Assembly (NCBI GenBank): GCA_024803745.1
Contig: JANJXV010000189.1
Span: 1,750,861-1,814,860 of the forward strand
DNA length: 64,000 nucleotides
Origin: Megascapheus bottae
Taxonomy: Eukaryota; Chordata; Mammalia; Rodentia; Geomyidae
Direction: 5' to 3'
A program made the translations under genes and the position numbers. Below are positions 46,860 to 63,764 of the stretch, piece after piece. The notes under the pieces were generated by a model. The model saw nothing but the letters and a program-made list of their open reading frames with translations, was not told the DNA's origin and did not search any database. Every line of letters starts with the position of its first letter. Positions within the stretch are counted from its first letter, which is position 1.

Positions 46860-49800
46860 TCATAATGGAGAGCTTGACTCATAGATAGTGGACGTGCTGC
46901 TTCCGGAAAAGTTCTGTGAACTACTCAGAGAACTCTGTGAAGCCAGCACGTTGGTGTCAGCGTCGCAGTCCTGCAGGTTATCGTCAAAAGGTGGACTTTC
47001 ACTTGTACTGCTAGATTCTGCCTGGTCTTTCAGGCATGAACCTGGTGGATGCCTAGCAATCGAACTTCTGGAGGGTAATGGCGTTCCAGTGGTCCTCACA
47101 AATTCTAAACTTCTAAGGTTCAGATTTTGTAAGTCTTTGTTGACTGACCAGTTAGTGGGCTGTCTCTCTTCATCAATGGCCATTTCAACTTCAGACTTGT
47201 CAGATGCAAAGACCTTTGCTATGGACACATTGTGGCAGAGGCTTTCTTTTTCCTGTGTCTCACATATGCCCATTATTGGGCTGGTATTTGTCTCTGAACT
47301 GCTTCCCTCTGATCCTGGCACAATGTCCTGGTGCCAGGTACTTCCTAAAAGGCTACACGTTTTGGAATTGGAGAGCAGTCCCTCTTTTTCTCCAGGTGGA
47401 GAGACCACTGAGGGATCACACTGGTGACTACCCAGTGTTCTGCTCAGGGTTTCACGTGGTGGTGCTTGAGGAGGCTGTGTGGTATCACCTGATTTTTCTC
47501 TCCCTGGCATTTTTGGCAATTTGTCCAGAGCTTCTCCCTGGAATGCATCCCCCTTAGAGGTGAGATTGGCCCTGAAGTCACAACAGGCCAGGTGTGGAGA
47601 AACTTCCCTGGAAAAGGGCACAGGGGGAGCCTTTTTTAAACTAAGGTGATTTATGGACTTGAGAATCTTTAGGGACAAGCCCCACTTGTGCTTCACCCAA
47701 AGCTTCTTGATATGTGCCTCCAGCAGCTGTTGGGTGGCAGCATCCAAGAGGAAAGCCTTCTGGGAGGAGCTCGTGCAGCTTTCCCTAGTGTCCAAGGATG
47801 CTTCTGTACCAGTAATGCTGGAGCTGGAGTTTTCAAGGGGGGCCAAGGCATGGTCTGTTGAGCCCCTGGAATGACTAACATGCAAAGGGACCTTGTCCCT
47901 GTTGATCTGATCCCATTTTTTTATTAAATGGGCTCTTAGGGCTTCTCCTAGACTATTCATACCTGAATAAATTGGGGGAAAATATTCAGAATCACTATGT
48001 GATGATCTCATCACGTCATTTTCTAATTCTCTCAGCGTGTTAGCTTGCACACCATCTGCTGAGGAGCTTTCTGCATCCCTGTCCAGTTGTGTGGCTACCC
48101 CAGTGCTGTGATGTTCCAGGTCCTTTCTGGAGTTCCCCCATTGCTGGGATGCAGAGCTCTCTGAGGTTCCCCTCTCTTGCCTTCTGCAGCAAACGTCTAC
48201 ATTCCTGGAGTTCTGTGAACACCCTGGCTTGTCCTCTGCCTGGTGTGTTACTCGGGATTTCTTCCCAGAAAACACCTGGGTCTCACAATTTCTTTTATGG
48301 AGGTGCTGGATGAGCCTCTCTTGGAGGTAGTTTTCCAGCTTCTTCCTCATTTCAACGCTGATGAATTCACCTGGAGTCTTGATAAAGTCTCTCTGGTGTA
48401 AGAGGCCCTGATCTTCTGTACAGGCCTTGAAAGACTGATTGACCACAGCGGGAAGAATTCTCTGACTTTCCAGGTGCTTCCTGGCAAGGTGATGTTCTAG
48501 GTGTTGGACAACAGGTGGGACTGTACAGGAATTCACTGGAGGTGAATGAGAGGATAGGACTGGCATATAGGATGGGACATGGGCCTGAGCTTGGCTGTCA
48601 GCCAGTGGTGGAGACTGGGGCCAGGGCAAGGCAGGACTGTAGTTTTGTGATTGGCTGAAGTGCTGCAGTAAGGGCTGGGGTGGAAAGTGCTGTGGAAGTA
48701 CATTATCTTGGTCTTGTGCTGGCATGAAATTATAGAAAGTATTGAATAGAACAAAGGGTAAGACTAGTGGCTGCCCAGATATTAGGACAGGAGCCACCAG
48801 GGACTCGCTGTGCAGAAAGGGAAGGCCCCAGAACAGCTGGCTGCATTTCTGTAAGACCATGGGGAGAAGCAGCTCCGGAGACTCAGGGAGCTGCTGGGAT
48901 TCTCCCTTGGTGTTCCAGAAGGCCTGTGGGATGGCCGCGTCCTGGGCCCTGCCCAGTGACTTCATCATGTTCCCCAGAGAATCCAGAGGGTGTTCTTTCT
49001 CCTCCCCAGCGTTCTCCTTAGCCCTCTTACTAATCACTACCTCCAGCAGCTCCAGGATGTCAGAGTTGAGGGCTGGGCTAGGAGAAGGCACTCGAGAGCT
49101 GTTGGTTGGAGAGCCGCTCCGTGGGGTGCTTTCTGGGGGAACTTCCCTGAAGTTAGATGGAAGACCAGAGTTTGAGTCATGGCTGGGTGGAGTGCAGGCC
49201 ACAGGTGGAGGAGAAAGAGAATGGGGAGGAGAGAGAGAACGGGGAGAAGGAGGTTCTAGAGGAATCAACAGCTCTGGAGGCTGAGGCGCAGTGTGGTGTG
49301 ACTGTGTCTCAGCAGGAACTGAGGAACATGTCTGGACTGGTGACAAGGTAGAGGCCAGAGGCTGCAAGCCCTCATGGGAAGGAGCTGGGGAAGCCTTTGG
49401 GGACGCAGTGCTGGAGAAAGCGTCCTCTTCACAGTGTCCAGCTGCCGGGTGGGCTGCAGCAGACGCTGATTTGACAACTTCACCTAGGGTGTCTCCTTTT
49501 AATAAGTGCCTGGAGCTGCTGTTGTCACTGAGCTTCCCTAGGTGGCTGCAGGAGACAGAGACAAACTTTCTTCAGCATCTGATAGGCCCAGGAGGATGGG
49601 CAATTGTGACCACCTGCTGTCTACCTACTGAAGCACACCCTGCCATCTTTTACACAGCCCCTAGACTTCTCTGTATCCCACATCTTCCTATCAGTGCCAT
49701 CCTGTGCCAACCCGAAGTCTTCCTCAACCCCGAGATAACCCCATTCTCTAGAGAAGAAATGCAGGCTCAGTCACAAGAAGAAAATCCTTACCTGGTAAGA

Positions 49801-51518
49801 AGGCAAACTAGATCGTGAATGTCCCCAAGCTCTTCCTGAGTGTCTCTGCAAGCTAGAAACACACACTGTGGTTATGGCAGACATGGGAGAACCCCTAGAT
49901 TTTACAGGAGGGGGAATGAGACATTCCTTTGTTAGAGACCATGGAAGATCCACTGGATCTCAAATTTTTATTCATGGCCACAAGGCAGGTTCCAGTGCTA
50001 AGAGGGCTTAGAGAGGGGTAGTGCTTATTTACAGGGTGCTTTCATCTCTACCAACCTCAGTGGCCGCAAAAGCTCTCTTGGATGGTAAGGAAAAGGATCT
50101 CATGCGTATTATATTTCTTAGGGATGTGAGTTTGTCCACACTGGGACTTGGAGGTCACACCTCCCTATCTAGGCAGGCTTGCCTCAGCCTCCTTGCCCTC
50201 CTTTGTGACACACCTCCCTCTCAAGGAATGCTGTCTCATACATAGTCTCTTTAGTTCCTCCCCATGTGACAGACCTCACTCTCCAAGGAATGTTACCTCA
50301 CTTTGCCTTTTGGCCATTCCTCCCTTTGTGACTCATCTCCCTATCAAGGCAGTGTTACCTCATACATAGCCTCTTAACTCCTCCCACTTTGTGACACACC
50401 TCACTATTGAGGCAGTTACCTCACAGCCTCTGAGCCCCTCCCTACTTTGTGATGAAGCATATTAGCTTCATTCCAAGGGGATTTCTGATTACTTTCCTTC
50501 TAAAGGCTACCCAAAAACTGACATCCTTGGCATCCTGGCTCTGGTTGTCAGAGTCAGAGATCTCCCCTTGAGACAAAATGCAGAACTTACCTTTCAGAGC
50601 ACTTTTATTCTTTCTCTTTATCTGGCCTCTCTTCTCCACATGATGCTGATGAGAGATGAGATGAGACAGACAGGACTTAGACCTCTTTTTTCCTTTCCCT
50701 AGACAAGTTCAGATACGTGCTGTTCCTGGATAAAATGCTGCTCTCTTCCTTTGTCCCTGCATTGTCTTTCCCCATATTTAGTGTGGCAAATTATTTCTGC
50801 TTTCACAGGACCACACACCCAGGTTTCCAGGTTCCCCCAGCTTCCTGTTTTTTGCATGTTGACCTTAGCCTCTGCTGGGAGCTTTGTGTGGGCTTGGAAC
50901 AGCCCTGTAAGCAACCTAACACTGGGTAAAAATGTGGTACTCAGGTCCTTGGTGTGACATGAGGTTGAGAGTCCAAGTCCCCTCCCTCTCAGGAGCTCTG
51001 CTCTGGGATGCTGAGTTTCAGGGTTTTGGCTTTCTAAGGAATTGCACTTTGAAATCTCCCTTGAATCTATCATTTTTCAGTGAATACATTTCTATACACT
51101 TGCATACCACTGAACATATGTGTGAGTTGTAAGCTAAATCTAGCTTCCACATATAAAGGAATACATGATCTTGTCTCTGACCCTGCTTAATTCATTAATT
51201 TTTCCAAGTCTGCTTTCTTTACAAATTGTACAGTATGATTCCTTCTAATGGATGAGTAAAATTCCATTATATATGCATATATATGTATATGTCCATCTTT
51301 GGGTGGTCTGTCCCTGGGGTTCTTACCTTCCTCATCTTGTTCTTTCGCACAGGAGTGGGTGAGGGTGGATTTCCCTTGAAGCAGGGCAGGAGCAGTAGCA
51401 GGAGGAAGAGCCCCACTCCACACACAATGGCAAGGGACATGTCCATTGCCAAGGTGGTGAGGTCGGGGCTCAGCCAGGGGATCTCAAGGCTTTTCAGTGA
51501 AGAGAGGGGATTCTCCAT
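46860..51518 (-). CDS. Spata31: SPATA31-family protein (copy B), truncated by in-frame TGA
   Basis: Exons on the minus strand: 51518-51327, 50645-50591, 49852-49792, 49545-46860. All junctions are GT-AG with phases 0, 1 and 2 carried correctly, giving 997 codons before the TGA at 46860-46862. SPATA31 proteins act in spermatogenesis and are thought to be acrosome or membrane associated. Exon 1 starts MENPLSSLKSLEIPW and has a membrane segment at residues 28-47 (GVGLFLLLLLLPCF) followed by PPSPTP. Exon 2 is basic (VEKRGQIKRKNKSALK). Exon 3 is ACRDTQEELGDIHDLVCLL. Exon 4 carries the family blocks SQLFWGLPFLHSESLVAPV and LLEAHIKKLWVKHKWGLSLK. Compared with the family, about 250-300 residues of the C-terminus follow the stop in frame. 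The start MEN matches the family; an upstream ATG at 51602 is in frame but lies outside the homology. It is either a recent pseudogene or a shortened protein. Confidence 0.88.
51187..51300 (-). mobile_element. L1 ORF2 tail remnant beside SPATA31 exon 1
   Basis: The minus strand encodes MEFYSSIRRNHTVQFVKKAD, a degenerate form of the L1 ORF2 C-terminal motif. A (TATA/CATA) tract at 51270-51292 follows. The matching L1 sequence is present in copy A near 6480-6590. Confidence 0.7.
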
Positions 51519-52399
51519 CATCTGAATCGCACTATTGCTCGTGAGCAACTGAGCTCTGGGCATTTCCTTTGGCAACATATAGTCAATGAAGGCTGACATC
51601 ACAGAGTTCTGCTTTACAGTAAGTCACAAAGGGGAGGGGTGATGCGTAACAAAGCCCTCCCCCTGCCTCTAGCTCAGCACTTCCTTCCCTCCTGGGCCTC
51701 TAGATTCCCACCTCCAAGTTCACCTGCTTGGCCTGTGAGAGGCAGATCTCAGTCCATTTCTTGAGCCTTCCCCCTTGAACCCAGACATTAGCCGTTCTTT
51801 GGAGATCACTGTTTGAAATCTGCATTTTTCATAGTTTTATAAATTTTTTTCTTAGCTCTGGAATGTGTTGTTTCACTTGACTTTGTAATTTCTAGATAAC
51901 CTCTGTCTGTAGTTTCCAACTTTCTCATGTAACTGAATGTTTCGTTCTCTGAATTCAAGGTCAATGAGATCAATGTCTTAGAATAAAGGAAATAAAGGTA
52001 TATTCATTTTCAGGGAAAATGAGAAGTACTGCTATTGTCTGGGAAAGAAGAGAGTTCTGGTGGATAGTGAAAGAAGGATAGCTTTTATAGAAAGACCCAG
52101 CAGCATGAGCTTTCTAATGGACTTAAGTGCTTAAGCCTGACATGTGGCTGAATGGTGGTTTGAAGTCGTCTGGTTTGTAAATGTGCTGCCCATTAGTGTC
52201 TGGAGGTGTATTTCTTGTCCTGAAAGTTCCTTCAATGCCCTGTAAAGCAAGCTAAGGAGAAGTGGGTGATGACCTTGACTGAAGGTATACAAATCTTGAA
52301 TTTCCACTCCTGGGGAATGGAATATGTGTCGGTGGTGTGGGGACAAAGTGAGAAAGAATAAAAAAAGAATGCTGCCTTTAATAACCCTGGGTAACTTTG

Positions 52400-52605
52400 C
52401 TGGGTGCTATGTCTCACGCCTGTAATCCTAGCAACTCAGGGGGCTGAGATCTGAGGATCAGGGTTCAAAGCTAGCCCATACACTAAAGAACTTGAGACTT
52501 TTATTTCCAATTAATCACACAAAAACTGGAAATGGCAGTGTGGTAGCCTTGAGCTGAAGAGCTCAGGACAGCACCCAGGTCCAGAGTTCAAGTCCCACGA
52601 CTGAC
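52400..52605 (+). mobile_element. Dimeric 7SL/ID SINE, private to copy B
   Basis: Sense element: GCCTGTAATCCTAGCAACTC, GGGCTGAGATCTGAGGATCA, then the ID-like half ending AGTTCAAGTCCCACGACTGA. It splits sequence that is continuous in copy A near 7650, so it inserted after the duplication. Confidence 0.85.
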
Positions 52606-53047
52606 AAAACATTTTAGGTAACTGAAAGCTTCCTGGTTATGAGCTAAAACTTCACATGTCAGCATAGTTAGATTCCAGTTTCTGTTAAATTTTCCTTCTT
52701 TTTTTTCTGTTGAATTTTCTGCCCTTTAAATTTTACCCACCAATTTCTTTGAAAGGGGTATTGTGCGTGTCTGAGTGATTCCTACGGAAATGGAATAATG
52801 ACCTACATGACTTGCTGTCTCACAGCTGGCATCCCAGCTAAGTAAGAGACAGAGGCATAGGACTGAAATCCAAAGCTGGTTTCAGAAAAAAAAAAGCATC
52901 AGGAAAATTACTGAAAAGAAAGAGTTGGGCTAATTCTAGTTCTGCCTAGTAAGTGTGAGATTCTGAGTAAAAAATCACTTATTGCCAAATAAAGGTCCTT
53001 TAATAAAAAGGTAGCAAGGAAGTATTGCTCTGTTTTCTTCACAGTCC

Positions 53048-53048
<1 letters not shown>

Positions 53049-53085
<37 letters not shown>
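53049..53085. repeat. (ATC)n microsatellite
   Basis: Twelve uninterrupted ATC/CAT units, present in copy B only. Confidence 0.98.
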
Positions 53086-53109
53086 ATTTTCTCATTTAGT
53101 CTAGGTTTT

Positions 53110-53212
53110 TGTGTGTGTTGATTTTGAACTCAGGGCCTAGGTGCTGTCTTGGAGATTTTGCTCAGGGCTAGCATTCTGCCACTTGAGCCACAGCTCCACT
53201 TGCTTTTGCTTA
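53110..53212 (-). mobile_element. Partial ID-like SINE, shared with copy A
   Basis: Antisense fragment (TTTTGAACTCAGGGCCTAGG, CACTTGAGCCACAGCTCCAC) at the position of the 8297-8409 fragment of copy A. Confidence 0.75.
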
Positions 53213-53381
53213 TTTCATAGCAGCTAGCCTAGTGGATAAAAAGGTCTACTACCCTGTGGTTTTGCTTTCTCATAATAACTAGTGATATCTCATGAAGTTA
53301 TACATGTAGTCAGGTAAAATACCAATTAATGTCCCGTGCCATTTTAAAAGTAGGCTTATTTTAACTTATTTGTCTTATTAT

Positions 53382-53479
53382 CTTTTGCCAGTCCTGGGGT
53401 TTGAACTCAGGGTCTGGGTGCTGTCCCTGAGTCTTTGTGTTCAAGGCTGGTGCTCTACCACTTGAGCCACAGCTCCAAT

Positions 53480-53522
<43 letters not shown>

Positions 53523-53640
53523 TTAATTAGAGATAAAAGTCTTGCATGCTTTCCTGCCTGGGTTGGCTTTGATTTGTGATCCTCAGATCTCCGCCTGTTG
53601 AGTAGCTAGGATTACAGACGTGAGCCACCAGCGCCCCACA
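53382..53640 (-). mobile_element. Composite 7SL/ID SINE with internal (TG)n, shared with copy A
   Basis: Antisense ID-like block (CAGTCCTGGGGTTTGAACTC), a (TG)n tract at about 53483-53521, then a 7SL-like block (GTAGCTAGGATTACAGACG). It is the counterpart of 8570-8850. Confidence 0.85.
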
Positions 53641-54076
53641 GTTCATAAGTTTTTATTATTTAGTGATATAGCGCTCATTTCCCAGCTGGAATAAGCACTA
53701 GACAAGCCTTTGTTCTATGTAATTATTTTCTTCAAACCTCGGTACTTAATTCTGCCCTGACCTCTCGTTCTGAATTCACATACAAGTTTGCTAATATTTC
53801 AGTTTTTGTAGTGCACAGACATCCATCGCGCAGCTCCCAGTTCACTCCCTAGACAGGAGCAGATGGGGAGCCAGCAGTCTGCTCGCACTTCCTCGCGGTC
53901 TCCACCAGGGGCGCTCGCGGCCCCTCGCCGACCGCCGGGTTCCGGGGCTCCCCCGGCTGCCGGGGGTTGGGAGCGGCGTGCCTGCGGGCGGGTTGGTGCG
54001 GTGCGCCGGCGGGAGGGAGCTCGTCTCGGGCGCTCACCTCCCCGGAGTCGCGCGGGCGGGCGAGGACGGCCACGAG

Positions 54077-59179
<5,103 letters not shown>

Positions 59180-59889
59180 TAGTTATTTTCCCTTCCTCTA
59201 GCTGCAAAACTAACTACGTAACTACTAACTACATAACTAAGCTATATAGCTCAACTTTTATATAATGTCCATTGAACATGCATGCATTTGAAGTTAAGGA
59301 AAAGATTAATCATATTATCATTTGCTGGCTTCCTTCATGCTTATAAGTTTGTATTTATTTTGTTTTAATATCTTTACCCTGTACTAAATAACAGTAAGTG
59401 TTCATGAGGGAAACTGAAAGAAAAGATATATTGGAGTCATATATTATTTCCAATTATTTCATTCTGTTTTAGTTGTAAAATATTTCCTTTAAAAAAATTC
59501 TATGAGATTAGTCAAGTGATCTGGTCATAAAAAATAACCAAAACTAAAACCAATAAAGGCATGAGCCAATTTCAGAACTACTGAGGAAAGTAACGAAGGT
59601 AACACATGATGCCTCTCTGGGATGTGCTTGTGGTTGGGAGATGCCCAAGTCCCAGGATGTACCTCAGTAGGGGGAAGTCCGCAATCCACCATTGAAAATA
59701 AGGATTCCTGTCCATCCTAACCTTGTGAAGGAAGATATAGGCTCACTCTTTGAAAATGTATTAGTCTATTCATGCTAGCCTAGTATTACTGAGTACCTTG
59801 CTTTTCCTATTGACCAAATAAGAGTTTAGTAGATTGACTAAATGAATGCAGGGAGACTCACAGATTCTGTTACACTCTCTATTTGTTAA

Positions 59890-60460
59890 ATTTTATTTTC
59901 TCTCATATATTTTTAATTGTAATTAATAGAGGGCTTACGTTTATATTCACCAGATAGAAGGTGCAGTACTTCACATGCATTGCTACCCTTTATCATGTTT
60001 TTGTCCCCATTTCCCTTCCCCAACCCTTCCCCTGTTTCACTCTCTTTTAACCTACCTTTCTTTCTTTCTTTTGTTCTTTCAAGTGGATTACAAAGAGATT
60101 TCAATTTCTTACTTCGCAGTTATGAGGACAATGCATCTTTTTCATATATATATTATTTCATATATTTTTATTGTAATTAATAGAAGGGTTACATTATATT
60201 CGCCACATTGAAGGTGCATTACTTCCCATACATTGATACCCTTTCTCATGGCTTGGCCCCGTTTCCCTACCCCCCTCACCCCTCATCTTGTTTTCCCCCC
60301 TTCCCTATCCAATTTCAAATAACCAAATACACATATATCCAATATATCAGATAACAAAGTGAAACACTGTAACAATATGAGATAACCAAGGGGCAGCAAA
60401 AGAGATGAGAGATAACATAGTACATTAAGGACAACAATCACTCATTATATGGCTCCTTCA
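59890..60460 (-). mobile_element. Two antisense L1 3' ends in tandem
   Basis: First 3' terminus at about 59910-60060 (TTTTAATTGTAATTAATAGA, then GGTGCAGTACTTCACATGCA). The second, longer one is at about 60160-60460 (TTTTTATTGTAATTAATAGA, GGTGCATTACTTCCCATACA, AGAGATGAGAGATAACATAG). Both are the AATTACAATAAAAA type. Confidence 0.85.
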
Positions 60461-60842
60461 TTCTCCATTTCTCCCTTCCCATTCATACCCTAAAGCTATG
60501 TAGCTCAACGATTATTTAATGTCCATTGAACATGCCTGCATTTGTTCGCCTTCCTCCCTCTATTCATGTGATTCCCTTTTATTGCCTCCCCTCACCTATT
60601 TCCCCTTCCTGATACTCATTTTATTGAACAGTTCATTAGTTGTTCAGTTGAGTTTTAATGGGAAAGTTAATTTTTTTATGCATGATGAATGAGCTTAGGA
60701 ACTGCAACTTAAAGTTAATGCTGCCGCATGTGAATTAATTGTTAGAATAACTACAGAACTGAATATTTCAAAGATCATGGATTAGTAATAGCTTGAGTTC
60801 ATTGTGCCCATGTGCCAAGCACGGGGTCTTATTAATGATCAG

Positions 60843-60983
60843 AAAGGCTGGTGGAATTCCTCGGTACCACATACATAGAAAAAAGCCAGAAGTGGTGCTG
60901 AGGCTCAAGTGGTTGAGCTCTAGCCTTGAGAAAGCCCAAGGACAGTGCTCAGGCCTTGAGCACAAGCCAAGGACTGGCAAAAA
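60843..60983 (+). mobile_element. 5'-truncated ID-like SINE
   Basis: Sense element beginning in the B-box region (TTCCTCGGTACCACATACAT), then GCTGAGGCTCAAGTGGTTGA and an A-rich tail. Confidence 0.85.
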
Positions 60984-61977
60984 ATTAAAAATTTATATCT
61001 CTCCATGAAACAAATATCAGCTAAAGTTACATTTTCAAAACAGTGATTTCTATTCTAGTGGTCATTCTAATGTCAATCTAATATCTCAACTTCCTAATGG
61101 CTTCCAAATGATTACAGTAATCAAGTAAGTCCTGAAGTTAGTTTAAAGAGGTTTAGGGGTTGTGTGTTCTGTTTCTGACTTGTAGAGACCGAAGAGTATG
61201 GGTTCCTTGATTTGAGCCTTGGGTACTGTAGAGGCTATAAACACTAGGAGGAAAAAAATCCAAAGTAAAAGTTCCACTTACTTCCAATATATTTAATTAA
61301 AACAACTCATGTCTGACATATCATTATGATATTAACAGGTCAGCTATAGTTGTTTGAAGAAAATAAAAAGAGCTCAGTGATCTAGAAATGTAACGGAGAC
61401 AATACATTCCTGAGTTCATCTAACTTGGAATAAGTCCTGCTTAGGAAGTTTGAAGAAGCTGACATTACAAACATAAGAGATGGATAAATTACTCATTTGC
61501 TCACACTCCAGTACATGTTGATGCTATATATATCCTGTATATATATATATATACACATACATATATATATATGCTGAATAAGAATCTTCAGAAACTACTC
61601 AGAAAAGAGACAGTTGAACAATAAAGTGAAAAATGGTAAGGCCACAGCCCTGTTAGAAGTATTTGGGGGAGGGGTAGAACTGCTTAGCACGGTCTTTTCA
61701 TGTGGTTTATGTTGTACCTGCAGAAGAGCCCAGGCAAAGCAGAACACTGGTCACAGAAAGTGTTTGCCTATTTTTTTTCTCACTTGTGTGACTTTTGTGA
61801 CTCTGCATCAGTTGGTCTGGGAAGGGAATATGAGGTGCAGGACATAAGATTACTTAGGGCAGCAACCCCACCAGTCTGCCTCCCCTCACTGTAGGGCCTA
61901 CACAGCTGCTGCTGCAATCATCCATCTGTGGACACGATCAAAACAGTCTACAAGAGGGTAGGAACATTTCTGTATAC

Positions 61978-62565
61978 AGATCAACAAGATGTGGTATTTA
62001 TACACAATGGGATTCTATGCTGCTGTCAGAAAGAACGACATTGCCCCATTTGTAAGGAAATGGAAAGACTTAGAAAAAATCGTATTAAGTGAAGTAAGCT
62101 AGACTGAAAGGAACATAGGCTCAATGGTTTCCTTCATTTGTCATAAGCAGTAGAAACCTTGGGCTCTCCTAGCAGAGATTTGCAATAGAACAAAACCTTG
62201 ATACATAAGGCCATATAGTATGACGCTAAATGAACGGACCTCTAGGATATAGAAACAAAAGCCATATAATGAATGATTGTTGTCCTTAATGTACTATGTT
62301 ATCTCTCATCTCTTTTGCTGTCCCTTGGTTATCTCATTACAGTATCTCACTTTGTTGCCTGATATATTGGATATATTTGTATTTTGGTTATTTGAAATTG
62401 GATAGGGAAGGGGGAAAACAAGATGAGGGGTGGGGGTGGGGGGGAGGGAAATGGGGATCAAGACATGTGAAAAGGTATCAATGTATGGGAATTAATACAC
62501 CTTCTATCTGGCAAATATCATGTAACCCTTCTATTAATTACAATAAAAATATTTAAAAAAGAAAA
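61978..62565 (+). mobile_element. 5'-truncated L1
   Basis: Sense L1 starting in the last codons of ORF2 (ATCAACAAGATGTGGTATTT), followed by the full 3' UTR with the G-rich tract (62405-62455) and CAATAAAAATATTTAAAAAA tail. Confidence 0.92.
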
Positions 62566-62902
62566 AAAAGAAATGGGGCTTGAAAAGAAGTAAAAGATTC
62601 CAGCCTGAGTAAGTAAAGATTTCAGTGTCATGATGACCCTCAGATAACTAGAAAACAAGGAACATTTTGAGATGGAAAAGCTGTTTTAGTATAATTTAAC
62701 TTGCAATGTACTGGTGATATCCTCAGTAATTATAAATTTGGTTTTGATAACTTTACAGCCTTCCTGCCTCCCTCTTTCCTTTTCTCTTTGGCTTCTTCTT
62801 CCCACATTCATATCTTCTTTCTTCCCTCCTTTTCTTCTTCTCATCCCTTCTTTTCTCCTTCCTTTCATTTTTTTGAAATGGTATGATGACTTTTTTTCTT
62901 TC

Positions 62903-63087
62903 TTTTTGCCAGTCGTGGGGCTTGAACTTAGAGCCTGGGCACTCTCCTTGGACATTTTTGCTCAAGGCTAGTGCTCTGCCACTTGAACCACAGCACCACT
63001 TCCGGCTTTTTCTGAATATGTGGTACTGAGGAATCAGACCCAGGGCTTTGTGCATGCTAGGTGTGCACTGTACCATGCTCCCAGCCC
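62903..63087 (-). mobile_element. ID-like SINE
   Basis: Antisense element: CTTTTTGCCAGTCGTGGGGC to ACCATGCTCCCAGCCCC. Confidence 0.88.
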
Positions 63088-63290
63088 CTTAAAATTCTTT
63101 TAAGTTTAATATCATTTTATCAGCACATAGTAATTGTACATATTATGGAATGCAGTGTGAAATTTTCAGATATGTATGGACTGCATAATGGCGATAAAGG
63201 GTAAAAGCATACAAATCATTTCTAATATCATGTCTCTGTAGCAAAACATTCAAAATCCTCTCTTGTAGCTATCTTAAAATATATATTAGT

Positions 63291-63520
63291 TGCTAGGCGC
63301 AGTGGCTCATGCCTGTAATCCTAGCTACTCAGGAGGCTGAGATCTGAGGATCATTTCAAAGCCAGCCCTGGCACTAAAGTCCATGAGACTCTTACCTCCA
63401 ATTAACCACTAGAAAACCAAAAGTGGTGCTGTGTCTCAAGGGGTAGGCCATTAGTCTTGAACTGAAGAGCTCAGGGACAGCGTCCAGGCCCAGAGTTCAA
63501 GTCCCACGACCGACAAAAAA
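63291..63520 (+). mobile_element. Dimeric 7SL/ID SINE
   Basis: The best preserved dimer in the window: GGCGCAGTGGCTCATGCCTG and TAATCCTAGCTACTCAGGAG in the left half, then an ID-like right half ending AGTTCAAGTCCCACGACCGA with an A-rich tail. Confidence 0.9.
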
Positions 63521-63764
63521 TAGAAAAGAAAATAAATATGCATTAGTGCAGCCAGCCTGTTGTTCTCTAGAAAATCAGAACTTACGTGTCCTGGCTAATT
63601 ATAATTTATTGTGATTTGTACCTATTAAATAATAGCTTTTACCCTCCCCTTCCTACTTATTTTCCCAGGCTCTGAAGGCTATGTAACCATTATTTTACTC
63701 TAAGTTACTATGAGACCAACTTTTTTTTTTCTTTTTCTTTTGTTTTTTCTTTTTCTTTTTTTCC

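Noticed and set aside
46860..49367. An 835-codon open frame as an intronless gene
   Set aside because: Homology continues upstream of its first Met to an acceptor at 49546, and three further exons match the SPATA31 N-terminus. It is the last exon.
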